Part shown: positions 1-8,338 of the stretch, in pieces
Layout of the letters: each line of letters starts with the position of its first letter
Numbering within the stretch: position 1 is the first letter of the stretch
Origin: Pseudomonas hormoni
GTDB lineage: Bacteria > Pseudomonadota > Gammaproteobacteria > Pseudomonadales > Pseudomonadaceae
DNA length: 64,000 nucleotides
Reading direction: 5' to 3'
Assembly (NCBI RefSeq): GCF_018502625.1
Contig: NZ_CP075566.1
Coordinates: 4,388,001-4,452,000 of the forward strand
Notes under the pieces: model-generated
Databases searched by the model: none
The model's input: the letters and a program-made list of their open reading frames with translations, nothing else
Told to the model about the DNA's origin: nothing
Translations under genes and position numbers: made by a program

Positions 1-1
1 C

Positions 2-484
2 GCCGCGCACAAGCGCATGGTCGAGATGCTGAACAAGGGTGAAACCCTGCCGGTAGACCTCAAAGGTCGCTTCATCTACTACGTCGGCCCGGTTGATCCG
101 GTGCGCGAAGAAGTGGTGGGCCCTGCCGGTCCGACCACCGCCACGCGGATGGACAAGTTCACCCGTCAGATCCTCGAGCAAACCGGCCTGCTGGGCATGA
201 TCGGCAAATCCGAGCGCGGCCCGACCGCAATCGACGCGATCAAGGACCACAAGGCCGTTTACCTGATGGCCGTCGGCGGCGCGGCTTACCTGGTGGCGCA
301 AGCGATCAAGAAATCCCGTGTGGTGGCATTCGCCGAACTGGGCATGGAAGCGATCTACGAGTTCGACGTGAAAGACATGCCGGTCACCGTTGCCGTTGAT
401 AGCAAGGGTGAATCGGTACACATCACCGGTCCTGCCATCTGGCAGAAAAAGATCAGTGAAAGCCTGGCGGTAGAAGTGCAGTAA
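2..484 (+). CDS. class I (iron-sulfur) fumarate hydratase, C-terminal part
   Basis: The gene enters from the left edge and only its last 160 or so codons are present. The visible part matches the C-terminal beta domain of class I fumarases, oxygen-sensitive [4Fe-4S] enzymes that interconvert fumarate and malate in the TCA cycle. Recognisable stretches are GPAGPTTATRMD near the middle and GKSERGPTAIDAIK, followed by the long hydrophobic GGAAYLVAQ segment typical of the family. The cluster cysteines would lie upstream, outside the window. The stop at 482-484 is followed directly by a strong terminator. A tartrate dehydratase beta subunit is the main alternative, but such subunits are normally separate short proteins, and the reading frame here is open to base 2. 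Confidence 0.9.
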   Translation, partial: AAHKRMVEMLNKGETLPVDLKGRFIYYVGPVDPVREEVVGPAGPTTATRMDKFTRQILEQTGLLGMIGKSERGPTAIDAIKDHKAVYLMAVGGAAYLVAQAIKKSRVVAFAELGMEAIYEFDVKDMPVTVAVDSKGESVHITGPAIWQKKISESLAVEVQ

Positions 485-502
485 GCGCTTCGGCTGACAA
501 AG

Positions 503-540
503 AAAAGGCGACAGTGGTCATGCTCCTGTCGCCTTTTTTA
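503..540 (+). terminator. rho-independent terminator after fumarase
   Basis: The arms AAAGGCGACA and TGTCGCCTTT enclose a loop of about 13 nt and are followed by a T run, 20 nt after the fumarase stop codon. Confidence 0.9.
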
Positions 541-557
541 TTGCCACGCATCCCTCC

Positions 558-674
558 CGTAGGAGCGAAGCTTGCTCCGGGCGGCGTTCCGACGAAGGAC
601 GTGAACGATTACGCGTTTATCCTGATTAAACGCGTCGGTCTCGAGTCCTTCGCGGGCAAGCCTCGCTCCTACAA
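558..674. repeat. REP doublet (GTAGGAGCGAGGCTTGCCCGCGAAG family)
   Basis: Two inverted copies of the Pseudomonas REP-like unit lie at about 558-585 and 647-674. The right copy is a good match to GTAGGAGCGAGGCTTGC followed by CCGCGAAG. The left copy is diverged (AGCGAAGCTTGCTCCGGGCG). Together they form one REPIN-like element between the fumarase terminator and the histidine-kinase gene. Confidence 0.8.
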
Positions 675-733
675 GGAATGGGGAAGCCCATGTTATGGTG
701 CGGCCCCTCCGTAAACATTGTGTAATGCCCGGC

Positions 734-2500
734 ATGTCTGAGTCTTCTCGCACCCTGCGCCTGACGCTGTACACCTTTCTTATCCTCGCCGGTGCAGCCC
801 TCGCCGCCACCTGGGCCATCCGCCACGCAGAGCGTCAGGCCCTGGTGGAGGACGCGGCCCGCGCCAATCAGCAACTGGGCTTGTACGCCACGTCCCTGCA
901 CACCCTGATCGAACGTTACCGCGCCCTGCCTGCCGTGCTGGCGCTGGACCCGGAGTTGCGTTCGGCGCTTAACGGTCCGGTGACGCCTGAGCAACAGGAC
1001 GTGCTGAATCGCAAACTGGAAAAGATCAACGGTGCCGCGCAATCCTCGACCCTGGAACTGCTCGATCACACCGGCCTCGCCGTGGCGGCGAGCAACTGGC
1101 GTTTGCCCAGCAGTTACGTTGGCCACAACTACGGTTTTCGTCCCTACTTCAGCCAGACCCGAACCCACGGCACCGGGCGCTTTTATGCGGTGGGAGTGAC
1201 CAGCGGGATTCCCGGTTACTTCCTGTCCAGCGCCGTCACGGGTGACGACGGGCAGTTTCTCGGCGCGATGGTGGTGAAACTCGAGTTTCCGGAACTGGAA
1301 CGCGAATGGCGTCAGGGCAGCGATACGCTGCTGGTCAGCGATGCACGCGGAATCATCTTCATCGCCAATCAGCCGGGCTGGCGCTATCGCCAATTGAAAC
1401 CACTGAGCGACAGCGATCACGTCGAGCTCAAGGCCACCCGCCAATACGACAAGCAACCGCTGACGCTGCTGGACTATCAATCGCTGCGCCGCTTCGACGA
1501 CAACAGTGAGCTCGCGCGGGTCGATGGCCCGGATGGCAAAACGGATTACCTGTGGGAATCCCTGCCGCTGACCACCGAAGACTGGACACTGCACCTGCTG
1601 CGCCGCCCGCAGGTGGCGTTCGAAGACAGTCGCAACGCCGCACTCGCCGCTGCCGGCCTGTGGCTGACGCTGGTGTTTCTGCTGCTGTTTCTCAACCAGC
1701 GCTGGCGTCTGGCGAAAATGCGCCAGCGCAGTCGCGAAGAACTTGAACAACTGGTGGAGGAACGCACTCGCGATTTACGCACGGCGCAGGACGGTCTGGT
1801 GCAATCGGCCAAACTCGCGGCCCTCGGCCAGATGTCGGCGGCGCTGGCCCATGAAATCAATCAACCGTTGACCGCCCAGCGCATGCAGCTTGCGACGCTG
1901 CGGCTGTTGCTCGATCACGGCCGGGTCGACGACGCCTACAAGGCACTGAAACCGGTGGACGACATGCTGACGCGCATGGCCGCCCTCACCGGCCACCTGA
2001 AAACCTTCGCCCGCAAAAGCCCCAGTGGCTTGCGCGAGCGTCTGGACCTGGCGGCGGTGGTGGACCAATCGCTTGAGCTGCTCGACACTCGCCTGCGCGA
2101 TGAACAGGTCAGCACGGTGCTGCACCTGACGCGCCCGGCGTGGGTGCGCGGCGATGCGATTCGTCTGGAACAGGTGCTGATCAATTTGCTGCGCAATGCA
2201 CTGGATGCGATGCAGGATAAACCCTGCAGACGCCTGGAAATTCGCCTCGAAGCCGACGAACAACTGTGGCGCCTGAGCGTCATCGACAACGGCAGTGGCA
2301 TCGCCGAAGAAAACCTGGCGAAAGTCTTCGATCCGTTTTTCACCACCAAACCGGTGGGCGATGGCCTGGGCATCGGTCTGGCCGTATCCTTTGCCATTGT
2401 TCACGAATCGGGCGGACGCCTGAGCGCCGACAATCACGACAACGGCGCGGTGTTCACACTCACCCTGCCCATCGACCCAGAGGCGCCTGGCGTATGCTGA
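734..2500 (+). CDS. DctB/MifS-type sensor histidine kinase
   Basis: Membrane sensor kinase of about 588 residues. An N-terminal membrane helix (about residues 9-30) precedes a periplasmic double-Cache sensing region, then a second membrane helix (about 300-320) and a short coiled coil. The HisKA H-box with [10 protein letters not shown] puts the phosphorylated histidine at about residue 373. The HATPase domain shows N-box [11 protein letters not shown]1 DNGSGI and G2 GLGIGLAVS. The family phosphorylates a sigma-54 activator in response to C4- or C5-dicarboxylates. It overlaps the activator gene by 7 bp and lies upstream of kgtP, so 2-oxoglutarate or a related acid is the likely ligand; this resembles MifS/MifR of P. 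aeruginosa. Starts at 725 or 695 are also in frame; no start has a clear ribosome binding site. Confidence 0.88.
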   Translation: MSESSRTLRLTLYTFLILAGAALAATWAIRHAERQALVEDAARANQQLGLYATSLHTLIERYRALPAVLALDPELRSALNGPVTPEQQDVLNRKLEKINGAAQSSTLELLDHTGLAVAASNWRLPSSYVGHNYGFRPYFSQTRTHGTGRFYAVGVTSGIPGYFLSSAVTGDDGQFLGAMVVKLEFPELEREWRQGSDTLLVSDARGIIFIANQPGWRYRQLKPLSDSDHVELKATRQYDKQPLTLLDYQSLRRFDDNSELARVDGPDGKTDYLWESLPLTTEDWTLHLLRRPQVAFEDSRNAALAAAGLWLTLVFLLLFLNQRWRLAKMRQRSREELEQLVEERTRDLRTAQDGLVQSAKLAALGQMSAALAHEINQPLTAQRMQLATLRLLLDHGRVDDAYKALKPVDDMLTRMAALTGHLKTFARKSPSGLRERLDLAAVVDQSLELLDTRLRDEQVSTVLHLTRPAWVRGDAIRLEQVLINLLRNALDAMQDKPCRRLEIRLEADEQLWRLSVIDNGSGIAEENLAKVFDPFFTTKPVGDGLGIGLAVSFAIVHESGGRLSADNHDNGAVFTLTLPIDPEAPGVC

Positions 2501-3819
2501 ATTCAGTGATGGTGGTCGACGACGAAAGCAGCATCCGCAGCGCCGTCGAACAATGGCTGAGCCTGTCGGGTTTCGAGGTGCAACTGTTCAGCCGCGCCGA
2601 TGAATGCCTGGCGCGACTGCCAGCGCATTACCCCGGCGTGATCCTCAGCGACGTGCGCATGCCCGGCATGACCGGGCTGGAACTGCTGGCCGAAGTTCAG
2701 CGCCGTGATGCCGACTTGCCGGTGATTCTGCTGACCGGCCATGGCGACGTGCCGATGGCCGTCGATGCGATGCGCGATGGCGCCTACGACTTTCTCGAAA
2801 AACCTTTCAGCCCTGAAACCCTGCTTGGCAGCCTGCGCCGTGCGCTGGACAAGCGCCGACTGGTGCTGGAAAACCGCGCCTTGCATGAGCAGGCCGACAA
2901 CCGCGCCAAACTCGACGCGACGCTGCTCGGTGTGTCCCGTGGCCTGCAGACCCTACGTCGGCAAGTGCTGGACCTGGCGGCGTTGCCGGTCAACGTGTTG
3001 ATCCGTGGTGAAACCGGCAGCGGCAAGGAGCTGGTTGCCCGTTGCCTGCACGATTTCGGGCCGCGCGCCGGCAAGCCGTTTGTCGCGCTCAATTGCGCGG
3101 CGATTCCCGAACAGTTGTTCGAGGCCGAGCTGTTCGGTCACGAGAGCGGCGCGTTCACCGGCGCTCAGGGCAAACGCATCGGCAAGCTCGAATACGCCGA
3201 TGGCGGCACGCTGTTTCTCGATGAAATCGAAAGCATGCCGCTGGCCCAGCAGGTGAAATTGTTGCGGGTGTTGCAGGAACAGAAGCTTGAGCGGTTGGGT
3301 TCCAATCAGAGCATTCGCGTGGACTTGCGGATCATCGCTGCGACCAAACCCGATCTGCTGGATGAGGCGCGGGCCGGGCGTTTTCGCGAGGATCTGGCCT
3401 ATCGGCTGAACGTCGCCGAGTTGCGCTTGCCGCCGTTGCGTGAGCGGCGTGAAGACATTCCGTTGCTGTTCGAGTCGTTTGCGCAAAGCGCTGCCGAACG
3501 ATTGGGGCGCACATTCCCGCCGCTGAGCGGCCCGCAGTTGAGCCATTTGCTGAGCCACGACTGGCCGGGCAATGTGCGTGAACTGGCGAATGTGGCCGAG
3601 CGGCAGGTGTTGGGGCTGGGTGAGCCCGCACCTGCGGGCGTCGATCCGGGGCAGTCGCTGGCAGCGCAGCAGGAAGCGTTTGAAGCGCATTGCCTGCGCG
3701 CGGCGTTGACCCGACACAAGGGCGATGTGAAGGCAGTGCTTGAAGAGCTGCAACTGCCGCGTCGTACGTTCAATGAAAAGATGCAGCGGCATGGGTTGAG
3801 CAGAGAGATGTTTTTGTAG
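2494..3819 (+). CDS. DctD/MifR-type sigma-54-dependent response regulator
   Basis: Response regulator and enhancer-binding protein of 441 residues. The receiver domain has the acidic pair DD at 9-10, phospho-acceptor Asp53 in LSDVRMPG and a conserved EKPF. The AAA+ domain follows, with Walker A GETGSGKE near residue 172 and an intact GAFTGA loop near 219 for contact with sigma-54. A Fis-type helix-turn-helix ends the protein (PRRTFNEKMQRHGL). All activator functions therefore look intact. Its ATG overlaps the end of the kinase gene, so the two are translationally coupled. The natural target is the kgtP promoter about 230 bp downstream, which has a -24/-12 element and two matched palindromic sites. 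Confidence 0.92.
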   Translation: MLNSVMVVDDESSIRSAVEQWLSLSGFEVQLFSRADECLARLPAHYPGVILSDVRMPGMTGLELLAEVQRRDADLPVILLTGHGDVPMAVDAMRDGAYDFLEKPFSPETLLGSLRRALDKRRLVLENRALHEQADNRAKLDATLLGVSRGLQTLRRQVLDLAALPVNVLIRGETGSGKELVARCLHDFGPRAGKPFVALNCAAIPEQLFEAELFGHESGAFTGAQGKRIGKLEYADGGTLFLDEIESMPLAQQVKLLRVLQEQKLERLGSNQSIRVDLRIIAATKPDLLDEARAGRFREDLAYRLNVAELRLPPLRERREDIPLLFESFAQSAAERLGRTFPPLSGPQLSHLLSHDWPGNVRELANVAERQVLGLGEPAPAGVDPGQSLAAQQEAFEAHCLRAALTRHKGDVKAVLEELQLPRRTFNEKMQRHGLSREMFL

Positions 3820-3832
3820 CGTTTGGACGGGC

Positions 3833-3930
3833 CTCTTCGCGGGCAAGCCTCGCTCCTACAGGTTTCCAGTCGCTCGGAAACATTGCAAACGACACAAATC
3901 CTGTAGGAGCGAGGCTTGCCCGCGAAGGGG
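3833..3930. repeat. REP doublet
   Basis: Inverted pair of the GTAGGAGCGAGGCTTGC/CCGCGAAG family: reverse unit at about 3835-3861, forward unit at about 3902-3928. It fills the gap just after the response regulator. Confidence 0.85.
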
Positions 3931-3961
3931 CCGGTACAAACAATACAAACGCACAAGCCAG

Positions 3962-4012
3962 ATAAGCGATTATCCGCTCACCCTCAATTTCCAATAAGCG
4001 GATTTCCGCTCA
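3962..4012 (+). promoter_or_regulatory. two activator-binding sites upstream of kgtP
   Basis: Two 19-bp copies of the pattern ATAAGCG-N5-CCGCTCA lie at 3962-3980 and 3994-4012. Each has the dyad AGCG/CGCT. They start exactly 32 bp apart, about three helical turns, and lie about 40-90 bp upstream of the sigma-54 promoter. This is the usual geometry for an enhancer-binding protein; the adjacent DctD/MifR-type regulator is the obvious candidate. Confidence 0.7.
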
Positions 4013-4052
4013 AAAAATACCCCTCCCCCCTCTAAACCGGCCCTCTCTCGAT

Positions 4053-4067
4053 TGGCACACCTCCTGC
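4053..4067 (+). promoter_or_regulatory. sigma-54 promoter of kgtP
   Basis: TGGCAC-N5-CTGC matches the consensus TGGCAC-N5-TTGC with one mismatch and the correct GG-to-GC spacing. It is 64 bp upstream of the kgtP start. Confidence 0.85.
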
Positions 4068-4130
4068 TATAGCCCCCGCAGGCTGCGTTTTAACGCGCTC
4101 CACAAAAACAATTAAACGAAGGATCCTTCA

Positions 4131-5453
4131 ATGGATAACTCCAACGCCCTGCCCCTTGGGTCGGCTGCCGTGCCGGCTAAAGAAAGAACCACCGCCAGTC
4201 GCATCAAATCGATTTTCAGCGGCTCGGTCGGCAACATGGTCGAGTGGTACGACTGGTACGTCTACGCCGCCTTCTCCCTGTACTTCGCCAAGGCCTTTTT
4301 CCCCAAAGGCGACACCACCGCCCAACTGCTGAACACCGCCGCGATCTTCGCCGTGGGCTTCCTGATGCGCCCGATCGGTGGCTGGCTGATGGGCCTCTAC
4401 GCCGACAAGGCTGGTCGCAAGAAAGCGCTCATGGCTTCGGTGTACCTGATGTGTTTCGGCTCGCTGGTGATCGCCCTGAGCCCGGGTTATGAAACCATTG
4501 GCATCGGCGCGCCGATCCTGCTGATTTTCGCTCGTCTGCTGCAAGGCCTGTCGGTCGGTGGCGAGTACGGCACCTCGGCCACCTACCTCAGCGAGATGGC
4601 GACCAAGGACCGTCGCGGTTTCTTCTCCAGCTTCCAGTACGTGACCCTGATCTCCGGCCAGCTCATCGCTCTGGGCGTGCTGATCGTGCTGCAAAACTTC
4701 CTGACCACCGAAGAGCTGTATGCCTGGGGCTGGCGCATCCCGTTCGCCATCGGCGCACTGTGTGCCGTGGTCGCGCTGTACCTGCGTCGTGGCATGGAAG
4801 AGACCGAGTCGTTCACCAAGGTCAAGAAAGAGAAAAAAGAAAGCGCGATGCGCACCTTGATGCGCCACCCCAAGGAACTGATGACCGTGGTCGGCCTGAC
4901 CATGGGCGGCACCCTGGCGTTCTACACCTACACCACGTACATGCAGAAATACCTGGTGAACACCGTCGGCATGAGCATCTCCGACTCCACCACCATTTCC
5001 GCTGCCACGTTGTTCCTGTTCATGTGCCTGCAACCGATCATCGGCGGGCTGTCGGATAAAGTCGGCCGCAGGCCGATCCTGATTGCCTTCGGTATCCTCG
5101 GCACGCTGTTCACCGTGCCGATCCTGACCACCCTGCACACCATCCAGTCGTGGTGGGGCGCGTTCTTCCTGATCATGGCGGCGCTGATCATCGTCAGCGG
5201 CTACACCTCGATCAACGCGGTAGTAAAAGCCGAGCTGTTCCCGACTGAAATCCGCGCACTGGGCGTTGGCTTGCCATATGCGCTGACCGTGTCGATCTTC
5301 GGCGGCACCGCTGAATACATCGCGCTGTGGTTCAAGAGCATCGGCATGGAAACCGGTTACTACTGGTATGTCACCGCGTGCATTGCCGTGTCGTTGCTGG
5401 TGTACATCACCATGAAAGACACCCGCAAGCATTCGCGGATCGAGACGGACTGA
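4131..5453 (+). CDS. kgtP: MFS alpha-ketoglutarate permease
   Basis: Twelve-helix proton symporter of 440 residues in the metabolite:H+ symporter branch of the MFS. It imports 2-oxoglutarate or a related dicarboxylate through the inner membrane. It aligns along its whole length with E. coli KgtP as I recall it: the NMVEWYDWYVY start, RPIGGWLMG, GLSVGGEYGTSATYLSE in helix 4-5, YTTYMQKYLVNT in helix 7 and a second-half SDKVGRRP loop. An AAGGATCC ribosome binding site precedes the ATG. A sigma-54 promoter and two activator sites lie upstream, and a strong terminator follows. It is thus a single-gene unit likely switched on by the adjacent two-component pair. Confidence 0.92.
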   Translation: MDNSNALPLGSAAVPAKERTTASRIKSIFSGSVGNMVEWYDWYVYAAFSLYFAKAFFPKGDTTAQLLNTAAIFAVGFLMRPIGGWLMGLYADKAGRKKALMASVYLMCFGSLVIALSPGYETIGIGAPILLIFARLLQGLSVGGEYGTSATYLSEMATKDRRGFFSSFQYVTLISGQLIALGVLIVLQNFLTTEELYAWGWRIPFAIGALCAVVALYLRRGMEETESFTKVKKEKKESAMRTLMRHPKELMTVVGLTMGGTLAFYTYTTYMQKYLVNTVGMSISDSTTISAATLFLFMCLQPIIGGLSDKVGRRPILIAFGILGTLFTVPILTTLHTIQSWWGAFFLIMAALIIVSGYTSINAVVKAELFPTEIRALGVGLPYALTVSIFGGTAEYIALWFKSIGMETGYYWYVTACIAVSLLVYITMKDTRKHSRIETD

Positions 5454-5473
5454 GTCCGCCAGCGCAACAAAAA

Positions 5474-5510
5474 CAGGGGCAGACCTTCGCAGGTCTGCCC
5501 CTTTTCTTTT
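5474..5510 (+). terminator. terminator after kgtP
   Basis: An 11-bp perfect stem GGGGCAGACCT/AGGTCTGCCCC with a four-base loop is followed by TTTTCTTTT, 20 bp after the kgtP stop. Confidence 0.95.
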
Positions 5511-5524
5511 GAATAGACACAAAA

Positions 5525-5621
5525 CCTGTAGGAGCGAGGCTTGCCCGCGAAGGCGGTGTGTCAGTCAACCACGATGTTGAACTTCAGGCCGCCTTCGCGG
5601 GCAAGCCTCGCTCCTACAGGG
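5525..5621. repeat. REP doublet
   Basis: Forward unit at 5527-5552 and reverse unit at 5591-5619 of the GTAGGAGCGAGGCTTGC/CCGCGAAG family, facing each other across about 38 bp. Confidence 0.88.
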
Positions 5622-5695
5622 ATAGCGGCGACTGGAAATTAGGTGGTCGTCCTTGCACTATTGGCGCATCCAGAATTCAGCTCAGGAATCCCTCC

Positions 5696-6325
5696 ATGCC
5701 CGACGACATCCACTACTACGAACCCGCCAACGGCCACGGCCTGCCGCATGACCCGTTCAACGCCATCGTCGGCCCGCGCCCCATCGGCTGGATTTCTTCG
5801 CAGGATGCCAACGGCCGCCTGAACCTGGCGCCGTACAGTTTCTTCAACGCGTTCAACTACATTCCGCCGATCATCGGGTTTTCCAGCGTCGGGCGCAAAG
5901 ACAGCCTGAACAATATCGAGCAGACCGGCGAATTCGCCTGGAACCTGGCGACCCGGCCACTGGCCGATCAGATGAACCAGAGCTGCGCGATGGTCGGGCC
6001 GGAGGTCAACGAGTTCGAATTGTCCGGGCTGACGCCTGTGGCGTCGAAAGTCATTCAGGTGCCACGGGTTGCCGAAAGCCCGGTGTCCTTCGAGTGCAAG
6101 GTCACGCAGATCATCCAGTTGCAACGCGCCGACGGCAATGTGGTGCCGAGCTGGCTGATTCTCGGCGAAGTGGTGGCCGTGCACATTGCCAAGTGGCTGT
6201 TGAAAGATGGCGTGTACGACACCGCCGCGGCAGAACCGATTCTGCGCGGCGGCGGGCCAGCGGACTATTTTCAGCTGGGGCCTGAGGCATTGTTCAAGAT
6301 GTTCCGCCCGGGAGCGGTCAAGTAA
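5696..6325 (+). CDS. flavin reductase-like domain protein (DIM6/NTAB family)
   Basis: Cytoplasmic protein of 209 residues with the FMN-binding split-barrel fold of flavin reductase-like proteins. Typical features are the early VGPRPIGWISS strand, the NLAPYSFFNAFNYIPPIIGFSS stretch (flavin contact and dimer face) and the NIEQTGEFAWNLAT turn. Members bind FMN and in some cases reduce it with NAD(P)H for a partner monooxygenase; many have no assigned role. The start at 5696 is chosen over the longer frame from 5558 because that extension reads through the REP element and because AGGAAT lies 6 nt upstream. No obvious oxygenase partner is adjacent, though an ABM-type monooxygenase is encoded about 300 bp away on the other strand. 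Confidence 0.85.
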   Translation: MPDDIHYYEPANGHGLPHDPFNAIVGPRPIGWISSQDANGRLNLAPYSFFNAFNYIPPIIGFSSVGRKDSLNNIEQTGEFAWNLATRPLADQMNQSCAMVGPEVNEFELSGLTPVASKVIQVPRVAESPVSFECKVTQIIQLQRADGNVVPSWLILGEVVAVHIAKWLLKDGVYDTAAAEPILRGGGPADYFQLGPEALFKMFRPGAVK

Positions 6326-6556
6326 TTACCAGATCAGTTCGCCGTCTTCGCCGACGCCCTTGAGGTGCGTCAGTTGCAGGGCGGCAGCCTCGTCCGCTTC
6401 TTTGGCGGTCTTGAAGGTTTGTTCTTCCAGCAATTTGTTGAAGCGCGGTGCGCCCGAGCCACCGATGGCTTTGGTGGCAATCGCCGCGTAGTAACCGCCC
6501 TCGCGGGGGACTACGGCGGATACGGCTTCGAAGGTTTCAAAGGCTTTGCGTGCCAT
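6326..6556 (-). CDS. conserved small protein of unknown function
   Basis: Short protein of 76 residues, converging on the flavin reductase-like gene with no gap. I do not recognise a named family. It begins MARKAFETFEAVSAVV, has a central Gly/Tyr-rich stretch (REGGYYAAIATKAIGG) and a helical, acidic C-terminal half; no signal peptide or membrane helix is seen. The even codon use and the fit between two genes support it as real. An AGGATC sequence precedes the start. Confidence 0.65.
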   Translation of the reverse strand: MARKAFETFEAVSAVVPREGGYYAAIATKAIGGSGAPRFNKLLEEQTFKTAKEADEAAALQLTHLKGVGEDGELIW

Positions 6557-6597
6557 GTCGCGGATCCTGGCTGATGGAAAGTCGAGCCATTAAACCC

Positions 6598-6951
6598 TCA
6601 ACCCGCCATTTTGTGTACCCAGGACTGGGTCTGGCCCAGCGCCTGGACGGCCGACACCTCTTTGAAGGTATGAAAATCCAGGCTGTTGACCACCAGTTCC
6701 TGCACCAGCTCGGCGAAAACCTCCATGGCCGGGGTGCTGAAATAGGCAGTCATGGCTTGCTGATGGGTCCAGAAACCGGACACCAGCCACAATTCGGGAT
6801 CGCATTGCGAATGCTGCAGGGAAAAACTCAGGCAGCCTGGCGCAGTGCGCGACGGTTCGATCAAGGCGCTGAGACGCGCACCGAGTTCCGCCGAACGCCC
6901 GGCGCGGGCGCGGACAAAGGCCATATGACTGACGGGGATCTGCGTAGACAT
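6598..6951 (-). CDS. antibiotic biosynthesis monooxygenase (ABM) domain protein
   Basis: Small protein of 117 residues with one ABM (YgiN-like) ferredoxin-fold domain. Typical features are the first strand ending in FVRARAGRSAEL, CLSFSLQHSQCDPELWLVSGFW in the middle and FHTFKEV near the end. Members are cofactor-free quinol monooxygenases or small dimeric proteins of unknown role. The ATG at 6951 is preferred because GGGAGGG lies 7 nt upstream; the longer frame starts with TTG at 6957. It is 41 bp upstream of the 76-residue gene on the same strand, so the two may be co-transcribed. Confidence 0.82.
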   Translation of the reverse strand: MSTQIPVSHMAFVRARAGRSAELGARLSALIEPSRTAPGCLSFSLQHSQCDPELWLVSGFWTHQQAMTAYFSTPAMEVFAELVQELVVNSLDFHTFKEVSAVQALGQTQSWVHKMAG

Positions 6952-7285
6952 GTTCAACCCTCCCAGGTACTCGAGTGGCAGCCGTGGGACGGGCTGCGAC
7001 AGGATCCAAGGTTAAGCGCCCGCACGCTGCCCCGTTAGTCGATTCCTGCCGGCTTGTTGCACAATCCTGCGAAGCTGCCTTCAGCACCTGTAACAATGTG
7101 TAAAACCTGTCACGGGGCTGAAACACGAGGTTCGAGCAAGTTTTCCCTGCGCTAAGCAGCCAGAGCCACCCGCCTGCGCAACCCCGTGCAGAATCAGGCA
7201 AGCTTTTCGCAGGATGTGTCTACCGCTGCGCCTTGCACAAATTTAAGCTCAGCTCATTCCCACTGCTTCGCCGAGGATGCCCTGC
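6952..7285. other. divergent intergenic region
   Basis: About 330 bp between the ABM gene and the AraC gene, which read away from each other. It must hold both promoters. I see a short hairpin near 6978-6998 (GCAGCC/GGGCTGC) but no element I can name. Confidence 0.4.
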
Positions 7286-8215
7286 ATGTCGTCGCTCGAT
7301 CACTTTCAAGCCCCGCTGGACGCCGACATGGAGAAACAGCGCGCAGAACTGGCGGCCATCATTCGTCGCAACACCACGGAGGATGGCAATTATGCGACCG
7401 CCGTCGGCTCTCTGTTTTTGGGCAAACACAGCAAGTCCCATGACTTCGCGCCGGTGCTGGCGCAACCGGCGTTGTGCATCATGGCGCAGGGGCGCAAAGA
7501 GGTCAGGCTGGCCGACGAATTCTTCAATTACGATCCGCTGAATTATCTGGTGGTGTCGGTTTCCATGCCCCTGAGCGGGCGGATCGTGAACGTCACGTCG
7601 GAAGAACCGATCCTCTCGGTACGGCTGGACATCGACCCGGCGGAAATCACCGCGCTGATTGCCGACGCCGGCCCGCTCGGCGTGCCGACCCGCCCTACCG
7701 GTCGCGGTTTGTATGTCGAACGAATCGACACGGCGATGCTCGACGCGGTGCTGCGCCTGGCGCGACTGCTGGACACACCGAAAGACATCGCCATGCTCGC
7801 ACCGTTGATTCGTCGGGAGATTCTCTATCGGTTGTTGCGCAGTCAGCAGGGCTATCGGTTGTACGAAATTGCCATCGCCAACAGCCAGAGCCACCGCATC
7901 AGCCAGGCGATCAAGTGGCTCAACGGCAATTACGAGCAGCCGCTGCGCATCGATGATTTGGCCAAGGAAGTGAATTTGAGCGTGTCGACGCTGCATCACC
8001 GGTTCAAGGCCATGACGGCGATGAGTCCGTTGCAGTATCAGAAGCAGTTGCGCTTGCAGGAAGCGCGGCGGTTGATGCTGGCGGAAGGGCTGGAAGCGTC
8101 GGCGGCGGGGTATCGTGTCGGGTATGAAAGCCCGTCGCAGTTCAGCCGGGAGTACAGCCGGTTGTTCGGGGCGCCGCCGTTGCGGGATTTGGCGCGGTTG
8201 CGGTTGACCGTGTAA
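7286..8215 (+). CDS. AraC-family transcriptional regulator (AraC_N type)
   Basis: Regulator of about 309 residues. The N-terminal two thirds match the AraC_N ligand-binding domain (about 10-170), with QPALCIMAQGRKEV and YLVVSVSMPLSG. The last 100 residues carry two helix-turn-helix units, including the signature AAGYRVGYESPSQFSREYSRLFG. Members with this layout often control a nearby oxidoreductase or exporter gene in response to a small molecule. Here the divergent ABM monooxygenase is the likely target. ATG at 7286 is preferred to 7277 because GAGG lies 9 nt upstream. Confidence 0.85.
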   Translation: MSSLDHFQAPLDADMEKQRAELAAIIRRNTTEDGNYATAVGSLFLGKHSKSHDFAPVLAQPALCIMAQGRKEVRLADEFFNYDPLNYLVVSVSMPLSGRIVNVTSEEPILSVRLDIDPAEITALIADAGPLGVPTRPTGRGLYVERIDTAMLDAVLRLARLLDTPKDIAMLAPLIRREILYRLLRSQQGYRLYEIAIANSQSHRISQAIKWLNGNYEQPLRIDDLAKEVNLSVSTLHHRFKAMTAMSPLQYQKQLRLQEARRLMLAEGLEASAAGYRVGYESPSQFSREYSRLFGAPPLRDLARLRLTV

Positions 8216-8231
8216 CAGGATTCACACAAAC

Positions 8232-8324
8232 CCTGTAGGAGCGAGGCTTGCCCGCGAAGGGGTCATCGCGGTCTATCTGAATGACCGCGTTATCGTTTTT
8301 CGCGGGCAAGCCTCGCTCCTACAG
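8232..8324. repeat. REP doublet
   Basis: Forward unit at about 8235-8260 and reverse unit at about 8299-8323 of the GTAGGAGCGAGGCTTGC/CCGCGAAG family, lying between convergent genes. Confidence 0.88.
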
Positions 8325-8338
8325 GTACGGTGGTGTTT

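Noticed and set aside
514..714. A 66-codon frame after fumarase
   Set aside because: It reads through a terminator and a REP unit.
4128..5522. A 464-codon open frame antisense to kgtP
   Set aside because: Its predicted protein is His/Gln/Gly-rich with no family match and lies exactly opposite a clear transporter gene; this is a shadow frame typical of GC-rich DNA.
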